A stretch of 5,547 nt of DNA from a bacterium (lineage in GTDB: Bacteria > Eremiobacterota > Eremiobacteria > Baltobacterales > Baltobacteraceae), in assembly GCA_021782295.1 (NCBI GenBank), contig JAJXVC010000135.1:1-5547 (forward strand), read 5' to 3'. The notes beneath the pieces are model-generated. The model worked only from the letters and a program-made list of their open reading frames with translations, was not told where the DNA came from and ran no database searches. The position numbers and the translations under genes are program-made. This document shows, piece after piece, positions 1 to 5,547 of this stretch (position 1 is the first letter of the stretch; every line of letters starts with the position of its first letter).

Positions 1-1
1 G

Positions 2-928
2 CCCTGGATCATCGTCGCGCTCGCTTCGACGATCGTCTATCCGACGGTGCACGATATCGCGGTGCGATTCCCGCACCTGCAACCGGCGCTGCTCGGCAAC
101 GATGTCGCCTATCCGGCGATGCTCGTCTTTCTGCCGGCGGGTTTTGCAGGCTTCATGGTCGCCGGTATCTTCGCCGCCTATCGCTCGACGATCGAGACGC
201 ACCTCAACTGGGGAACCTCGTATCTCGTCCACGATCTCTATCGTCGCTTTATGGCCCCGGGGCGCGACGAACGGCATTACGTGATCGCCGGACGACTCGT
301 CACCGTGCTCATTGCGCTCGGCGGCGTCGGCGTCACCTTCTTGCTCGGCACCGCCCGACAGGGTTTCGATTTGCTGCTCTCGATCGGTGCGGGAACCGGC
401 CTGCTCTACCTGTTGCGATGGTTTTGGTGGCGCATCGATGCTGCGTCGGAGATTGCCGCGATGCTCGTCTCGTTCCTGATCGCGATTGCCTTTTTTATCG
501 CCGGAAAGCTCGGGTATGCCGTCGATCCGACGACCTCGCTCTTGATCGGCGTCGGCGTTACGACGATTGCGTGGCTGGGCATTACGCTGCTCTTTCCACC
601 GAAAGATGAGGCCGCACTCGTTGCGTTTTATCGGCGCGTGCATCCACCGGGACCGGGTTGGAAATATCTGCGCGAGCGTTACGGGCTCGCCGACTCCCAG
701 GATTCGCCTGCAACGGCACTGGTTGGCTGGGTCCTCGGGCTCGCAGCGATTTACGGGGTACTCTTCGCGACCGGATCGTGGCTGCAGGCCGCTTGGTTGC
801 CGGCGTGCGTTTGGAGCGCCGTCACCCTTGCTGCGACCGTGGGGCTCGTGCTCGTCATGCGTAGGCTTTGGGCCGGAGACGAAGGCGCGACCGAGACCGA
901 AAGCCAACCTCCTGCGCGCGAATCCTAA
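2..928 (+). CDS. Sodium:solute symporter (SSF/SSS family), C-terminal part, 5' end outside window
   Basis: Integral inner-membrane secondary transporter that would couple Na+ entry to solute uptake. The frame is open from base 2, so the GTG at 47 is internal and not the start; 308 residues are visible, about half of a usual 550-600-residue member. The fragment (numbered from base 2) shows a helix around residues 40-60 leading into RSTIETHLNWGTSYLVHDLY (61-80), which corresponds to TM8 of the LeuT-fold core, where S62/T63 align with the Na+-site serines of vSGLT. Further hydrophobic helices lie near 93-115, 122-143, 150-172, 178-198, 237-258 and 263-286. The cytoplasmic motif FYRRVHPPGPGW (209-220) is typical of an SSS subgroup common in Bacteroidota and Acidobacteria whose substrate I cannot state. 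The C-terminal tail is polar. The gene ends with TAA, 37 nt before the ABC binding-protein gene, with no terminator between, so co-transcription is likely. Family certain; substrate unknown. Confidence 0.9.
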   Translation, partial: PWIIVALASTIVYPTVHDIAVRFPHLQPALLGNDVAYPAMLVFLPAGFAGFMVAGIFAAYRSTIETHLNWGTSYLVHDLYRRFMAPGRDERHYVIAGRLVTVLIALGGVGVTFLLGTARQGFDLLLSIGAGTGLLYLLRWFWWRIDAASEIAAMLVSFLIAIAFFIAGKLGYAVDPTTSLLIGVGVTTIAWLGITLLFPPKDEAALVAFYRRVHPPGPGWKYLRERYGLADSQDSPATALVGWVLGLAAIYGVLFATGSWLQAAWLPACVWSAVTLAATVGLVLVMRRLWAGDEGATETESQPPARES

Positions 929-952
929 GGCTCGCTCGCTGCTGCGTGATAC

Positions 953-960
953 GAAAGGGA
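953..960 (+). promoter_or_regulatory. Ribosome binding site of the ABC binding-protein gene
   Basis: GAAAGGGA ends 5 nt before the GTG at 966. It supports this GTG as the start, rather than the in-frame ATG at 984, because the GTG start also supplies the positively charged KIARR n-region expected of a lipoprotein signal peptide. I see no clear promoter in the 37-nt gap after the symporter gene. Confidence 0.6.
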
Positions 961-965
961 ACCCT

Positions 966-1925
966 GTGAAAATTGCTCGTCGTATGGCTGCCGTTCTGGT
1001 GCTTGCGCTCGCCGCATGTTCCTCTCAGAGCGCTTCGAAATCCGGCACCGCCGCGGGAGGAAGCGCGACGAGCGCGCCGACCAAAACGATCGGCGTCTCG
1101 ATTCAGAATCGCGAAGCCCAGTTCTATCAGGAGATGGAAGGCGGGATGCGAGCCGAGGCAAAAAAATTCGGTTACGCACTCAACGTCGTCGATGCGAATC
1201 GCGATAATGCGCGGCAGCAATCGCAAGTCGAAGACTTCATTTCGAAGCACGTCAACGCCATCGTCCTGACGCCCTACGATTCGAAGGCGATCGGCAGCGC
1301 GATTGTCGAGGCGAATCGAGCGAAGATTCCGGTCTTTACCGCCGATATTGCCAGCACGAGCAAACAAGGCGTCGTCGTCGCGCATATCGCAAGCGATAAC
1401 GTCGAAGGCGGCGTCGAAGCCGGAAAGCTGATCTGCAAAGCGATCGGCGGCGTCGGCGAGGTCGCTATCGTCGACGAGCCCGAGGTGACCAGCGTTCAGG
1501 ATCGCGTCCGCGGCTTCAAAGAGTATCTCGCGAAATCGTGCCCGAAGGCGAAGATCGTTGCCGACGTCGATTCCGGCGGGCAGCGCGATAAAGCCGCAAA
1601 CGATGTCGGCGATATTCTGCAGACGCACCCGCACCTGCGCGGCATCTTCGGCATCAACGACGACTCCGCGCTCGGCGCGCTCACCGCGGTCCGTGCCGCC
1701 GGCATGGCCGGCAAAGTTGCCATCGTCGGCTTCGACGCAACTCCCGAAGCGCGCACCGCGATTGCCAAGGGCGAGATGTACGGTGATGTCGTGCAACATC
1801 CCGATCAGATCGGCAAGATGGTGATCGATACGCTCCACACCTATTTCGCCGGGAAGATGCCGCCGAAAGTGGTGAAGGTGCCGGTCGGAACGTATACCGC
1901 CGCCGACGCGAAGAAAGCGCCGTAA
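966..1925 (+). CDS. Ribose-type ABC transporter substrate-binding lipoprotein (Peripla_BP_4, RbsB-like)
   Basis: Extracytoplasmic receptor that captures a sugar or sugar-like ligand and delivers it to the permease encoded two genes downstream. The 319-residue protein starts at GTG with a short type II signal peptide: KIARR n-region, hydrophobic core, lipobox LAAC with the acylated Cys at 18. A Ser/Gly/Ala-rich tether (19-38) precedes the two-lobed binding domain (about 39-305). Family landmarks line up with E. coli RbsB: TKTIGVSIQN first strand, AHIASDNV (139-146), TSVQDRVRGF (175-184), GINDDSALGAL (229-239), VGFDATPE (254-261) and QHPDQIG (277-283). N231, D257 and Q277 match ribose-contacting N190, D215 and Q235 of RbsB, but other contact positions differ (A51 for N13, I128 for R90), so ribose should not be assumed. 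Two cysteines, C157 and C192, remain in the mature lobe. A longer upstream extension of the frame, into the symporter gene, is non-coding by comparison with the family. Fold and role are secure; ligand is unknown. Confidence 0.93.
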   Translation: MKIARRMAAVLVLALAACSSQSASKSGTAAGGSATSAPTKTIGVSIQNREAQFYQEMEGGMRAEAKKFGYALNVVDANRDNARQQSQVEDFISKHVNAIVLTPYDSKAIGSAIVEANRAKIPVFTADIASTSKQGVVVAHIASDNVEGGVEAGKLICKAIGGVGEVAIVDEPEVTSVQDRVRGFKEYLAKSCPKAKIVADVDSGGQRDKAANDVGDILQTHPHLRGIFGINDDSALGALTAVRAAGMAGKVAIVGFDATPEARTAIAKGEMYGDVVQHPDQIGKMVIDTLHTYFAGKMPPKVVKVPVGTYTAADAKKAP

Positions 1926-1951
1926 TCATCCCGAACGCGCCGCTGCTGGAG

Positions 1952-3424
1952 ATGCGCTCGATCGGGAAATCTTTCCCGGGAGTTCGCGCGCTCTCCGATG
2001 TCTCGATCTCGGTCTCCGGCGGCGAAGTGTTGGCGCTGGTCGGCGAGAACGGCGCGGGGAAATCGACCTTGATGAAGATTCTCTCGGGGGCGCAGCCCGC
2101 CGATTCGGGAGAGATCTTCATCGACGGCGAGCGCGTGCATATCGCTTCGCCGCGCGATGCCGAGCGTCTGGGCATCGGAATGATCTACCAAGAGTTTACG
2201 CTCGTGCCGCAGTTCGATGCCGTCGCGAACATTCTGCTGGGAAAAGAGCCGCAACGCGGCCCTTTTCTCGATGACGGGGAGGCGCGCAAGCGCGCCGCTG
2301 CGCTCGTCGCCGAGTTCGGCATCGAAATTCCGCTGACGCGCCCGGTCGGAGAGCTCTCGGTCGGCATTCAACAACTTGTCGAGATCGCGAAAGCACTGGC
2401 AAAAAACGTGCGTCTGCTGGTGATGGACGAGCCGACCGCCGCGCTCTCCGAGCGCGAGATCGACCGACTCTTCGAGATCGTGGCGACACTCAAAGCCAAG
2501 GGCGTCGGCATCGTCTATATCTCGCATCGTATGGAGGAACTCGCGCGCGTCGCCGACCGCGTAACGGTGCTGCGCGATGGAGCGACGATCGCGACCCGTG
2601 CCGTCGCTGAATTTCCAATCGAAGATATTTTGCAAGCGATGGTCGGGCGACCGGTCGATGCGCGCTTCCCCGAATTACCCGCGGTCGCCGCGGATGCTCC
2701 GGTGCGGCTCACCGTCGCGGGGCTCAACGACGCCGCCGTTCGCAACGTTGCGTTCTCCGTGCGCGCGGGGGAGATCGTCGGCCTCGGCGGACTCGTCGGT
2801 GCCGGGCGCACCGAGATTCTGCGCGCGATCGCGGGAGCGGATCGCGCGACTGGTGCGGTGAGCATCGATGGCGTTCCGTTGCACGCGCGCACCCCCAACG
2901 ATGCGATCGAAGCGGGGCTCGCTTTTGTGACCGAGGATCGGAAGGCGCAGGGGCTCGTGTTGGGGATGAGCGTGCTGGCGAATACGACGCTCGCGCACCT
3001 CGATCGATTTGCGCGCGTGTTGGGATGGTTGGATAGCGATGCAGAGCAGCGCGCGACCGAATCGATGGTCGAACGGCTGCGCATTCGTACCCCGAATACG
3101 GCGCAACTCGTCGCCAATCTTTCGGGGGGAACACAGCAAAAGGTCGTGCTGGCAAAATGGCTCCTCGGCGAGCCGCGCGTACTCTTGCTCGACGAACCGA
3201 CGCGCGGCATCGATGTTGCAGCAAAAGCGGAAATTTACGAACTGATGGTAGGGCTCGCACGACAAGGAGTGGCGATCGTCATGGTAAGCAGCGAACTTCC
3301 CGAACTCTTGGGAATGAGTCATCGCATCTACGTCGTTCGACAGGGCGGGATCGTCGCGACCTTCGCCCGAGACGAGGCGACGCCGACCAACGTCATCGCA
3401 GCAGCGAGCGGAGCGGCGGCATGA
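1952..3424 (+). CDS. Sugar ABC transporter ATP-binding protein with two nucleotide-binding domains (RbsA/MglA/XylG type)
   Basis: Cytoplasmic tandem ATPase that powers the importer. Numbered from the ATG at 1952 (490 residues; E. coli RbsA is about 500). Domain 1: Walker A GENGAGKST (31-39), Q-loop Q80, signature LSVGIQQ (135-141), Walker B LLVMDEPT (155-162), H-loop H192. Domain 2: Walker A has Arg for Lys, GLVGAGRTE (280-288), Q-loop region TEDRK (327-331), signature LSGGTQQK (390-397), Walker B LLLDEPTRGID (411-421) and VSSE (445-448) without the switch His. A degenerate second site is normal for this family, which has one competent ATPase site. The start is doubtful: family members usually begin before a PLLEMRGI-like stretch, here encoded at 1940-1963, but no ATG, GTG or TTG occurs in frame upstream back to the stop at 1784. 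An ATC at 1925 overlapping the binding-protein stop (TAATC) is a possible real start, adding nine residues. The stop overlaps the permease start by ATGA, indicating translational coupling. Confidence 0.94.
   Translation: MRSIGKSFPGVRALSDVSISVSGGEVLALVGENGAGKSTLMKILSGAQPADSGEIFIDGERVHIASPRDAERLGIGMIYQEFTLVPQFDAVANILLGKEPQRGPFLDDGEARKRAAALVAEFGIEIPLTRPVGELSVGIQQLVEIAKALAKNVRLLVMDEPTAALSEREIDRLFEIVATLKAKGVGIVYISHRMEELARVADRVTVLRDGATIATRAVAEFPIEDILQAMVGRPVDARFPELPAVAADAPVRLTVAGLNDAAVRNVAFSVRAGEIVGLGGLVGAGRTEILRAIAGADRATGAVSIDGVPLHARTPNDAIEAGLAFVTEDRKAQGLVLGMSVLANTTLAHLDRFARVLGWLDSDAEQRATESMVERLRIRTPNTAQLVANLSGGTQQKVVLAKWLLGEPRVLLLDEPTRGIDVAAKAEIYELMVGLARQGVAIVMVSSELPELLGMSHRIYVVRQGGIVATFARDEATPTNVIAAASGAAA
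3410..3413 (+). promoter_or_regulatory. Ribosome binding site of the ABC permease gene, inside the ATPase gene
   Basis: GGAG lies 7 nt before the ATG at 3421, within the last codons of the ATPase gene. Together with the ATGA overlap it fixes the permease start at 3421, although the frame is open much further upstream (an in-frame ATG occurs at 3157). Confidence 0.6.
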
Positions 3425-4407
3425 ACCCGCGCATTCGGCTTATCGGAACAATCGTCGTCTTGTTGTTGCTGGTGATCGGGGTGAATATCGCCGCGCATGG
3501 TTCGTTTCTCGAACCCAGCAATATCGTGCGCGTTCTGCGGCAGATTACCTACAACTGCATACTCGGCGTTGGAGAGACTTTTACGATTCTCACCGCCGGC
3601 ATCGATCTTTCGATCGGGTCGCTCGTCTCGCTCACGGGCGTCGTCATGGCGCTGCTCGCAAATTCGCTCCACCTCACCGGTTTCGCGCTCGTCATCGTGG
3701 TTTTACTTGCCGGCATTGCGCTTGGCGCCGGTGCGGGATACGTGAACGCGTTGCCGGTCGTGCGGCTCAATCTTCCGCCGTTCATTACGACCTTGGCGAT
3801 GATGCAGGTTGCGCTCGGGCTCTCGTATATTATCTCGCACGGTCGCCCGGTGCCGTTAAATTCGAATGCCTTCAACAGCATCGGCATCGGCACGTTCCTC
3901 GGCGGCCTCTCGGCGAAGCTCCATCTGCCTGCACTGCCGATTCCCGTCCTCTGGATGGCGGCGGTCGTCATCATCTGCGCGCTCTTGCTGGAGAAAACGC
4001 GCTTCGGGCGTTCGATTTTAGCGCTCGGCGGAAACGAAGAGGCGGCGCGTCTCGCCGGTATTGCGGTGCGTCGCGTCAAGACGATGGCCTATGTGATTAG
4101 CGGTATCTGCGCGGCGATCGCCGGATTTCTCTATATGGCGCTCTTCGCGACGGGGTCGCCGCAGACCGGAACCGGGGACGAGATGCTCAACGCGATCGCC
4201 GCGGTCGTCGTCGGCGGCACGAGCCTCGCCGGCGGACGCGGCACGATCGTCGGCACGTTCTTCGGCGCGCTCTTAATCGGCTTGCTCGACAACGCGATGA
4301 ATCTCGTCAACATCGACTCCTACTTGCAAAAAGTCGTGTTGGGTGCGGTGATTCTGCTCGCCGTTGCGCTCGATGAAATTCGAAAGCGGTACCTCGCCGC
4401 GCGATAG
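3421..4407 (+). CDS. Sugar ABC transporter permease (BPD_transp_2 family, RbsC-like)
   Basis: Inner-membrane channel subunit, probably a homodimer, that passes the ligand from the binding lipoprotein under power from the double ATPase. It is 328 residues, close to E. coli RbsC (321), and almost entirely hydrophobic helices. The N-terminal cytoplasmic start MNPRIR is followed by a first helix (about 8-25), and the hallmark GETFTILTAGIDLSIGS (51-67) of RbsC/XylH/MglC permeases is present. LNLPPFITTLAMM-like sequence follows near residues 117-129. The cytoplasmic coupling segment ALGGNEEAARLAGI (201-214) fits the family position of the ATPase-contacting loop. Glycine-rich AVVVGGTSLAGGRGTIVGT near the C-terminus is also typical. 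The start was chosen for the ATGA overlap with the ATPase gene, the GGAG upstream and alignment with the family. The TAG stop at 4405-4407 lies inside the loop of a large inverted repeat. Nothing in the sequence identifies the substrate. Confidence 0.95.
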   Translation: MNPRIRLIGTIVVLLLLVIGVNIAAHGSFLEPSNIVRVLRQITYNCILGVGETFTILTAGIDLSIGSLVSLTGVVMALLANSLHLTGFALVIVVLLAGIALGAGAGYVNALPVVRLNLPPFITTLAMMQVALGLSYIISHGRPVPLNSNAFNSIGIGTFLGGLSAKLHLPALPIPVLWMAAVVIICALLLEKTRFGRSILALGGNEEAARLAGIAVRRVKTMAYVISGICAAIAGFLYMALFATGSPQTGTGDEMLNAIAAVVVGGTSLAGGRGTIVGTFFGALLIGLLDNAMNLVNIDSYLQKVVLGAVILLAVALDEIRKRYLAAR

Positions 4408-4423
4408 CGCCGAGATACCGCTT
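4384..4423. terminator. Inverted repeat between convergent genes, probable (bidirectional) terminator
   Basis: AAGCGGTACCTCG (4384-4396) pairs with CGAGATACCGCTT (4411-4423) over 13 positions with one A-C mismatch. Inside it GCGC-GATA-GCGC (4399-4410) can form a 4-bp stem with a GATA tetraloop, leaving only CC at 4397-4398 unpaired. The structure contains the permease stop codon and lies in the convergent gap. On the - strand the stem is followed by TTTCGAATTT, a broken T-rich run; on the + strand only TTC follows. It is therefore more convincing as an end for the leftward genes, and possibly serves both directions. No folding energy was calculated. Confidence 0.55.
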
Positions 4424-4443
4424 CAAAGTACTCGAGACGTTGG

Positions 4444-5112
4444 TTAGAACGGGAAGTCGTTCTGCGTGAGACCGACGTTCAAGTGCAGGTTGAGGAAGGA
4501 TTGATCGAGGACCGCCGTCTTTCCCTGATACCAAATATTACGGACCGGGAAGTGCGTCTTCTGCGAGAAGTAGATCACCATCGCGGTGATTCCGTTGTCG
4601 GCGGCGGGATCGGCGACTTTTAAAAAGACGCGTTGTGTCGGGACGCCGTCAACGTTCCCGCCGGGGCCTTGCGAAATCGTGCCCGGAATGCTCTGATATT
4701 TGGCGACGATATTTTGGATGAGCCCGTCGGGAATGGTGTAGCCGCGAAGGGAGACCGCGCGCCCGTCGTGGAGCCCCACTTTGAGGTGAATCCCCGAAAG
4801 GAAGCCGCCTTGATGTCCGCTGACCTGGTTGCCGCCGGTCCAGACGCCGCCGGAGCCCTGTCCGTCCCCGGAGATGATGAGCGTCTTTGCAAAATGCGGT
4901 TTCATAAACGAATATTGATAGACGCGGTCTTGTGTGGCCGAGCCTTTGACTTCGTGCGAACGAAGCTGCACGGTGTAGTCGTGGACGTGCGAGAACGCCG
5001 CGTCGAAGGCCGCGAGCGCCGGCGCTTTCCCCGCCGCGAGAGCTGAGAGCGGCATTGCCGCGAGGGAGAGAAGCGCGACTGCGGTGGTGCCGAGCCGTAA
5101 AAACGATTTCAT
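4444..5112 (-). CDS. Secreted LolA/DUF1571-like protein of unknown function
   Basis: A 222-residue exported protein. MKSFLRLG is followed by a hydrophobic core and ALA-A at 24-27, a type I signal peptide probably cut after A26; there is no lipobox and no cysteine anywhere, so the mature protein of about 196 residues should be soluble outside the cytoplasmic membrane. The mature part looks like an alternating beta-strand domain with an initial helix: FDAAFSHVHDYTVQL (36-50) and a conserved-looking E54, a glycine-rich VWTGGNQVSGHQGG (90-103), LHDGRAVSLRGYTIPDG (114-130), then VIYFSQKTHFPVRNIWY and a final NVGLTQNDF. This order (helix, DYT...E, strand pairs, 'Pvr' strand, 'NvgLtdaDF' end) recalls LolA-fold and DUF1571 proteins, which bind lipid or act in the envelope, but the assignment rests on pattern memory only. 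It starts 49 nt after the stress-protein gene with GAGGAGG at 5124-5130 and converges on the ABC operon. Confidence 0.85.
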   Translation of the reverse strand: MKSFLRLGTTAVALLSLAAMPLSALAAGKAPALAAFDAAFSHVHDYTVQLRSHEVKGSATQDRVYQYSFMKPHFAKTLIISGDGQGSGGVWTGGNQVSGHQGGFLSGIHLKVGLHDGRAVSLRGYTIPDGLIQNIVAKYQSIPGTISQGPGGNVDGVPTQRVFLKVADPAADNGITAMVIYFSQKTHFPVRNIWYQGKTAVLDQSFLNLHLNVGLTQNDFPF

Positions 5113-5123
5113 GGAATTGGGAT

Positions 5124-5130
5124 CCTCCTC
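5124..5130 (-). promoter_or_regulatory. Strong Shine-Dalgarno of the secreted LolA-like gene
   Basis: On the - strand GAGGAGG ends 11 nt before the ATG at 5112. The match to the anti-Shine-Dalgarno is near perfect though the spacing is slightly long. It is the strongest ribosome site in the window and supports independent, efficient translation of this gene even if it shares a transcript with the upstream stress-protein gene. I see no convincing promoter in the 49-nt gap. Confidence 0.65.
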
Positions 5131-5161
5131 AATGATGAGAACGTTCCCAAGCGCGTTCGCG

Positions 5162-5547
5162 TTATGGAGCCTTCTCGCCCTGCTCGATTTGCTCGAAACC
5201 GACCTGATCGACGAGAAGATTGCCGTGCTTGCCTTCGACCCCGATGATGACGTCGCACTTCGCCTCCGCGGCGATCTCCTCGATGGTGCGGCTCAAGGGC
5301 GCGCCGGTGTACTTGCCTTCGCGGAAGGATCCGAGCACGATCAGATTCGCCCGCTCCCGCTTGGCAATATCGAGCACGGCCTGTTTCGTTGACCGCGCCT
5401 TTACCGTTTCAGTACGAAGATTGATATCGGCCTTGGCGGCGATCGCCTGTGCCGCACCGAGCGCATCGAGGGCCCGCCGCTCCTCGTCGGTCATCTCGGC
5501 ATCGGGAGGCAACGAGTAGGGAACTGAGACGACGTAGATCGCCAAGA
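5162..5547 (-). CDS. Universal stress protein (UspA) domain protein, C-terminal part, 5' end outside window
   Basis: Cytoplasmic nucleotide-binding-fold domain. The frame runs off the right edge; the TTG at 5545 is almost certainly internal because the first Usp strand and its ATP-contacting Asp are missing. Numbered from that codon (127 residues): AIYVVSVPYSLP (2-13) is the second strand, helix 20-38, LRTETVKARS (43-52) strand plus turn, AVLDIAKRERANLIVLGS (56-73) helix and strand, then a loop EGKYTGAPLSRTIEEIAA (76-93) and CDVIIG (97-102). The usual G-x2-G-x9-G-(S/T) ATP loop is replaced by a looser version with S85 where the final Gly is expected. A polar tail of 25 residues (103-127) follows the last strand. 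Such a form occurs both in stand-alone proteins and as the C-terminal domain of APC-type amino acid permeases; which applies here lies outside the window. Probably co-transcribed with the secreted protein gene 49 nt downstream. Confidence 0.85.
   Translation of the reverse strand, partial: LAIYVVSVPYSLPPDAEMTDEERRALDALGAAQAIAAKADINLRTETVKARSTKQAVLDIAKRERANLIVLGSFREGKYTGAPLSRTIEEIAAEAKCDVIIGVEGKHGNLLVDQVGFEQIEQGEKAP

Noticed and set aside
955..964. AGGG-AA-CCCT mini-hairpin over the binding-protein ribosome site
   Set aside because: A 4-bp stem with a 2-nt loop is unlikely to be stable or regulatory.
567..965. N-terminal extension of the binding-protein frame back to an ATG at 567
   Set aside because: It overlaps the symporter gene in another frame, its translation is Arg/Pro-rich and unlike the family, and the lipoprotein signal peptide begins at the GTG at 966.
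855..2635. Two long, nearly adjacent antisense open frames (855-1838 and 1841-2635, - strand)
   Set aside because: They lie opposite the binding-protein and ATPase genes, whose products are unmistakable family members. The translations are rich in Arg, Asp and Ala without any recognisable motif, as expected for shadow frames in GC-rich DNA, and they lack a convincing ribosome site.
2789..2815. Arg instead of Lys in the second Walker A motif of the ATPase
   Set aside because: This is the normal state for RbsA/MglA/XylG-type double ATPases and not a sign of decay.
3157..3420. N-terminal extension of the permease frame into the ATPase gene
   Set aside because: The extension is highly basic and polar, the family N-terminus matches the ATG at 3421, and a GGAG site with an ATGA overlap supports that start.
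4633..5046. Open frame of 137 codons on the + strand opposite the secreted-protein gene
   Set aside because: It is the antisense of a gene with a clear signal peptide and strong ribosome site; its own translation shows no domain or export features.
5139..5160. GAACGTTC palindrome and repeated AACGCG in the gap between the stress-protein and secreted-protein genes
   Set aside because: An 8-nt palindrome and a short repeat are too little to call an operator, and no promoter elements accompany them.

Overview
The window is a compact, GC-rich (roughly 60% by eye) bacterial chromosomal segment with six protein-coding genes, two of them cut by the window edges. The proteins suggest a free-living, diderm-like or at least secreting bacterium: a lipoprotein-type solute-binding protein, a Sec-exported LolA-like protein and a sodium symporter. 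I cannot name the organism from sequence alone. The codon style (very many GATCG/CGATCG strings, short intergenic gaps) and the secreted LolA-like protein remind me of Eremiobacterota (WPS-2) or a similar deep-branching environmental lineage, but this is a weak impression.

Left part, + strand (2-4407): the C-terminal half of a sodium:solute symporter (SSF/SSS family), then after a 37-nt gap a complete ribose-type ABC importer in the order binding protein (966-1925), double ATPase (1952-3424) and permease (3421-4407). The ATPase and permease genes overlap by ATGA. The close spacing and absence of a terminator suggest a single transcript in which a secondary transporter and an ABC importer are made together, presumably for a sugar or sugar-like solute. 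No kinase, RbsD-like mutarotase or regulator is present in the window, so the substrate cannot be deduced from pathway genes; several ribose-contact positions of the binding protein differ from E. coli RbsB.

Right part, - strand (4444-5547): a universal-stress-protein (UspA) domain whose beginning lies beyond the right edge, followed 49 nt downstream by a Sec-exported protein with a LolA/DUF1571-like pattern. These look like a two-gene unit running towards the ABC operon. The two units converge on a 36-nt gap in which a long inverted repeat, overlapping the permease stop codon, probably ends transcription from one or both sides.

I found no RNA genes, CRISPR arrays, mobile elements or defence systems. 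Most of the window is ordinary transport gene content. The points most worth checking are the missing normal start codon at the proper N-terminus of the ATPase gene (TAATC where TAATG would be expected), the altered sugar pocket, an unusual charged pair in a symporter helix, and the convergent hairpin.
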